A DNA stretch of 15,706 nucleotides, from positions 1 through 15,706 of the forward strand of contig JAHEMX010000023.1 in NCBI GenBank assembly GCA_024643445.1, in the 5' to 3' direction. The position numbers and the translations under genes are program-made. The DNA is from Desulfobulbaceae bacterium. GTDB taxonomy: Bacteria > Desulfobacterota > Desulfobulbia > Desulfobulbales > Desulfocapsaceae. The notes beneath the pieces were generated by a model. That model did not search any database and had not been told where the DNA came from. It saw only the letters and a list, made by a program, of their open reading frames with translations. This document shows, in pieces, positions 14,179 through 15,706 of this stretch. Position 1 is the stretch's first letter. The number at the start of each line of letters is the position of its first letter.

Positions 14179-15117
14179 ATGGGAATGTTTCACAAGCTGC
14201 GGGTGGGTGAAGAGACGATCAGGTCAATCGACTGGGAGATGACTCCCGAGTTAACCTTTGGCACATTTGAATCCTGGGGCGGACGGGAACGCGTGCGAAG
14301 CAACAATGAAAGAATCCATTATTTCTTCGTCGACAGCTGGGGAGAAGAACCAAGGCTCTGCCTGATGGAGAGAGGCGTGAAACATGCCAGGATCGTCGCC
14401 GAGATCAAGGCCCCGAAAGAGATGGTGCAGAATTGCGTGAACAGCCAGGGGCGAGTCGCTTTTTATGACAGGAGTTTTGCCATCGATGAGCGTATTCGAG
14501 ACTGGCTGATCGAGCATGTGCTTGATGATGGCGATAACAGCCTCGTTCGACCGCTGCGAGAGGAGCAGCCGGTGGAGGATATGGGCAGGAGTCTGCCGAA
14601 ATGGGACGGCAAGAACGAGGCCGGCGACCTGGTTGTACTACCCTCCGAACAGGCGAGTCTGTCTGAAGAAGAGGTGACCGAAATTATCCGCAGATGGAAT
14701 TTTTTTGATGCGGTGCTTAACCCCGGTGGAGCCTTTGTCAATCACCTGCATGACAGTGGTAACAAGACGATTGTCGACCAGAAGACCGGCCTGATGTGGC
14801 AGCGTGATGGTCTGGATATCAACTCCATACGTTCGATGACGAGATCGCTGGCCAAACTCAATACAGAGCATTTTGCCGGGTACCATGACTGGCGTCTGCC
14901 GACCCTTGAGGAGGCCCTGTCGCTGATGGAGCCGGTCGCCAACGATAAAGGGATTTACCTTAACAGTAATTTTTCCAGGGAACAGCCTTTTGTCTTCGTT
15001 GCGGCCCGGAGAACGACGGGCGGCTACTGGTTTGTGGACTACAAACAGGGACGGGCATTCTGGTCCTCGGGAACCATTCCGGGCGGTTTCGGCCGGCTGT
15101 GTCGCACGCTTGCCTGA
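14179..15117 (+). CDS. DUF1566 domain protein, cytosolic, with uncharacterised N-terminal half
   Basis: The function is unknown. The start at ATG 14179 follows a good AAGGAG ribosome-binding site and gives MGMFHKLRVGEETIRSIDWE; the open frame back to 14122 is Arg-rich and lacks a ribosome-binding site. The C-terminal third of the 312 residues (about 205-312) is a DUF1566 (Lcl C-terminal) domain: VDQKTGLMWQRDG, DWRLPTLEEALSLMEP, YWFVDYKQGRAFWSS and a final GGFGRLCRTL. The first 200 residues match nothing I recognise and include WGGRERVRSNNERIHYFFVD and CLMERGVKHARIVAEIK. Unlike many DUF1566 proteins there is no signal peptide or lipobox, so it should be cytosolic. It lies alone, divergent from glgX, sharing a 125-base intergenic region. 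Confidence 0.78.
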   Translation: MGMFHKLRVGEETIRSIDWEMTPELTFGTFESWGGRERVRSNNERIHYFFVDSWGEEPRLCLMERGVKHARIVAEIKAPKEMVQNCVNSQGRVAFYDRSFAIDERIRDWLIEHVLDDGDNSLVRPLREEQPVEDMGRSLPKWDGKNEAGDLVVLPSEQASLSEEEVTEIIRRWNFFDAVLNPGGAFVNHLHDSGNKTIVDQKTGLMWQRDGLDINSIRSMTRSLAKLNTEHFAGYHDWRLPTLEEALSLMEPVANDKGIYLNSNFSREQPFVFVAARRTTGGYWFVDYKQGRAFWSSGTIPGGFGRLCRTLA

Positions 15118-15138
15118 TCGGCCGTGTCCTGGGCACTC

Positions 15139-15295
15139 TTATCCAGTATCTGTCCTGAAATGAGCAATGTTGTTTTAAATCGAGGCGCTCGATAGATGTA
15201 ACCGCAGGAATATAGTCGATATTCCGAGGATTACCTTTTGAGAGTAACGAAGAGTTGGGGGAAACAGGCCACTCCAGGACAGACACTGTCTATAA
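15139..15295. repeat. Degenerate palindromic element (possible MITE remnant or long-hairpin RNA)
   Basis: Outer arms CAGTATCTGTCCTG (15144-15157) and CAGGACAGACACTG (15275-15288) are complementary at 13 of 14 positions, and TTAT/ATAA extends them outward after a small mismatch. The exact centre (15216) is a 7-bp hairpin GGAATAT-AGTCG-ATATTCC (15207-15225), flanked by GTAA (15198-15201) with TTAC (15231-15234). The 56-base intervals on both sides are equal in length but poorly paired. Equal arms about one centre indicate a single decayed palindrome. No target duplication was found. Confidence 0.5.
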
Positions 15296-15300
15296 TCAAT

Positions 15301-15420
15301 GATCCCTCGCGGTTACTGAGAAAAGACATCGGGGATCAGTCTTTTAGCCGGGCAGGAAGCAGTCCTGCGTTGCCTATCGGTTTGTAGCAGAAAAATACAA
15401 GCTCCCTCCCGTTATGTTAA
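15301..15420. other. Non-coding stretch with several small hairpins
   Basis: No gene is visible here. AAAAGAC (15321-15327) pairs with GTCTTTT (15339-15345), GATCCC (15301-15306) can alternatively pair with GGGATC (15332-15337), and GCAGGA (15352-15357) pairs with TCCTGC (15363-15368). TTGTA (15382-15386) also pairs with TACAA (15396-15400). The first two pairings are mutually exclusive. A TATAAT lies just upstream at 15291-15296 without a good -35. An unrecognised small RNA is possible, but no known RNA family was matched. Confidence 0.25.
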
Positions 15421-15460
15421 TTCCCTATTGGCTACGCCACTATCTCTGACTATTATAGTA

Positions 15461-15489
15461 TTGACTTTGGCAGGTAAACCACGCACAAT
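15461..15489 (+). promoter_or_regulatory. Candidate sigma70 promoter of the aminotransferase gene
   Basis: TTGACT (15461-15466) and CACAAT (15484-15489) are 17 bases apart. Transcription would begin near 15496, leaving a leader of about 140 bases before ATG 15635. It is the best-spaced promoter in the 15118-15634 gap. Confidence 0.5.
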
Positions 15490-15528
15490 GGCGGATATTT
15501 TTTCAAAGGCAGTAGTATCGCAACCGGC

Positions 15529-15620
15529 CAGTGCCTGGTGCACTGCTTCTTATCTACCAGATTTTGGTTTCGCATCGTCACCGGACGGTGACGTTAAATG
15601 ACAGCCCAGCCTCGCGCTGG
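15529..15620 (+). promoter_or_regulatory. Structured mRNA leader with three hairpins ahead of the aminotransferase gene
   Basis: Three perfect stem-loops follow one another: CAGTGC-CTGGT-GCACTG (15529-15545), CGTCACC-GGAC-GGTGACG (15576-15593), and CCAGC-CTCGC-GCTGG (15606-15620). The last one shares its closing GG with the ribosome-binding site GGAGGAAG (15619-15626), so it could influence translation. I could not match it to a known riboswitch class. Confidence 0.4.
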
Positions 15621-15634
15621 AGGAAGAAAAGACA

Positions 15635-15706
15635 ATGAACAAAGAATTTCAGATCAGGTTTGCCGAGCGCATGAACCAGTTGCCGCCCTATCTCTTCGGC
15701 ATGATC
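15635..15706 (+). CDS. Class I/II aminotransferase, N-terminal fragment (AlaC/LL-DAP aminotransferase-like)
   Basis: Only the first 24 codons are inside the window. They encode MNKEFQIRFAERMNQLPPYLF followed by GMI. The segment AERMNQLPPYLF is the characteristic start of PLP-dependent aminotransferases related to AlaC and LL-diaminopimelate aminotransferase (compare A-x-R-x-x-x-LPPYLF). A strong ribosome-binding site GGAGGAAG (15619-15626) precedes the ATG by 8 bases. No catalytic lysine can be seen because the fragment is too short. Substrate (alanine, aspartate-family or diaminopimelate) is undecided. Confidence 0.7.
   Translation, partial: MNKEFQIRFAERMNQLPPYLFGMI

Noticed and set aside
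15133..15160. CTCTTATCCAG resembles the start of a SAM-I riboswitch
   Set aside because: The following GGTGGAGGGA-type segment and the later GATGAAACC/GGCAACC core are absent, and this segment is part of the palindrome centred on 15216.

Overview
The window looks like chromosomal DNA of an anaerobic member of the Desulfobacterota, probably related to Desulfobulbales. That placement is an inference from gene content: an oxygen-sensitive indolepyruvate:ferredoxin oxidoreductase, rubrerythrin, a DUF1566 protein, and moderately high G+C with compact operons. No rRNA, tRNA, CRISPR array or transposase gene was seen.

Left part (1-3938). A leftward operon reads livH - iorA - iorB - livM, with livM running off the left edge. 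It combines branched-chain/aromatic amino-acid ABC transporter permeases with both subunits of indolepyruvate:ferredoxin oxidoreductase. A divergent gene encodes a short TrpR-type repressor. Between them, ending one base before the trpR start codon, is a perfect 18-bp palindrome (GTACTAGC-TT-GCTAGTAC) that closely resembles the enterobacterial trp operator. Together these suggest an autoregulated, tryptophan-responsive unit that imports and oxidises aromatic amino acids. This is the most coherent candidate system in the window.

Middle (4023-9359). Next come rubrerythrin (leftward, with its own terminator and an upstream Fur box), a YceB/DUF1439-like exported protein (leftward), a UvsW/XPB-type SF2 helicase (rightward), a 157-bp MITE-like palindrome with a 4-bp target duplication, and bipA/typA (rightward). 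Five bases after bipA is a tiny two-helix membrane ORF interrupted by an in-frame TGA in a Cys-x-x-TGA context, followed by a small hairpin. It is either a selenocysteine-containing microprotein or a decayed gene.

Right part (9387-14075). A leftward cluster reads glgX - SGNH hydrolase - exported OB-fold protein - HAD/NT5C-like nucleotidase - Nudix hydrolase, with overlaps or short gaps. The nucleotidase carries an apparent one-base deletion in a C-run, so its conserved C-terminus lies in another frame. A Fur-like box sits immediately before glgX.

Right end (14179-15706). A cytosolic DUF1566 protein is followed by about 500 bases without a gene. That stretch holds a second, degenerate palindromic element centred on 15216, several hairpins, and a sigma70-like promoter with a structured leader. 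The leader precedes the first 24 codons of a class I/II aminotransferase that continues beyond the window.
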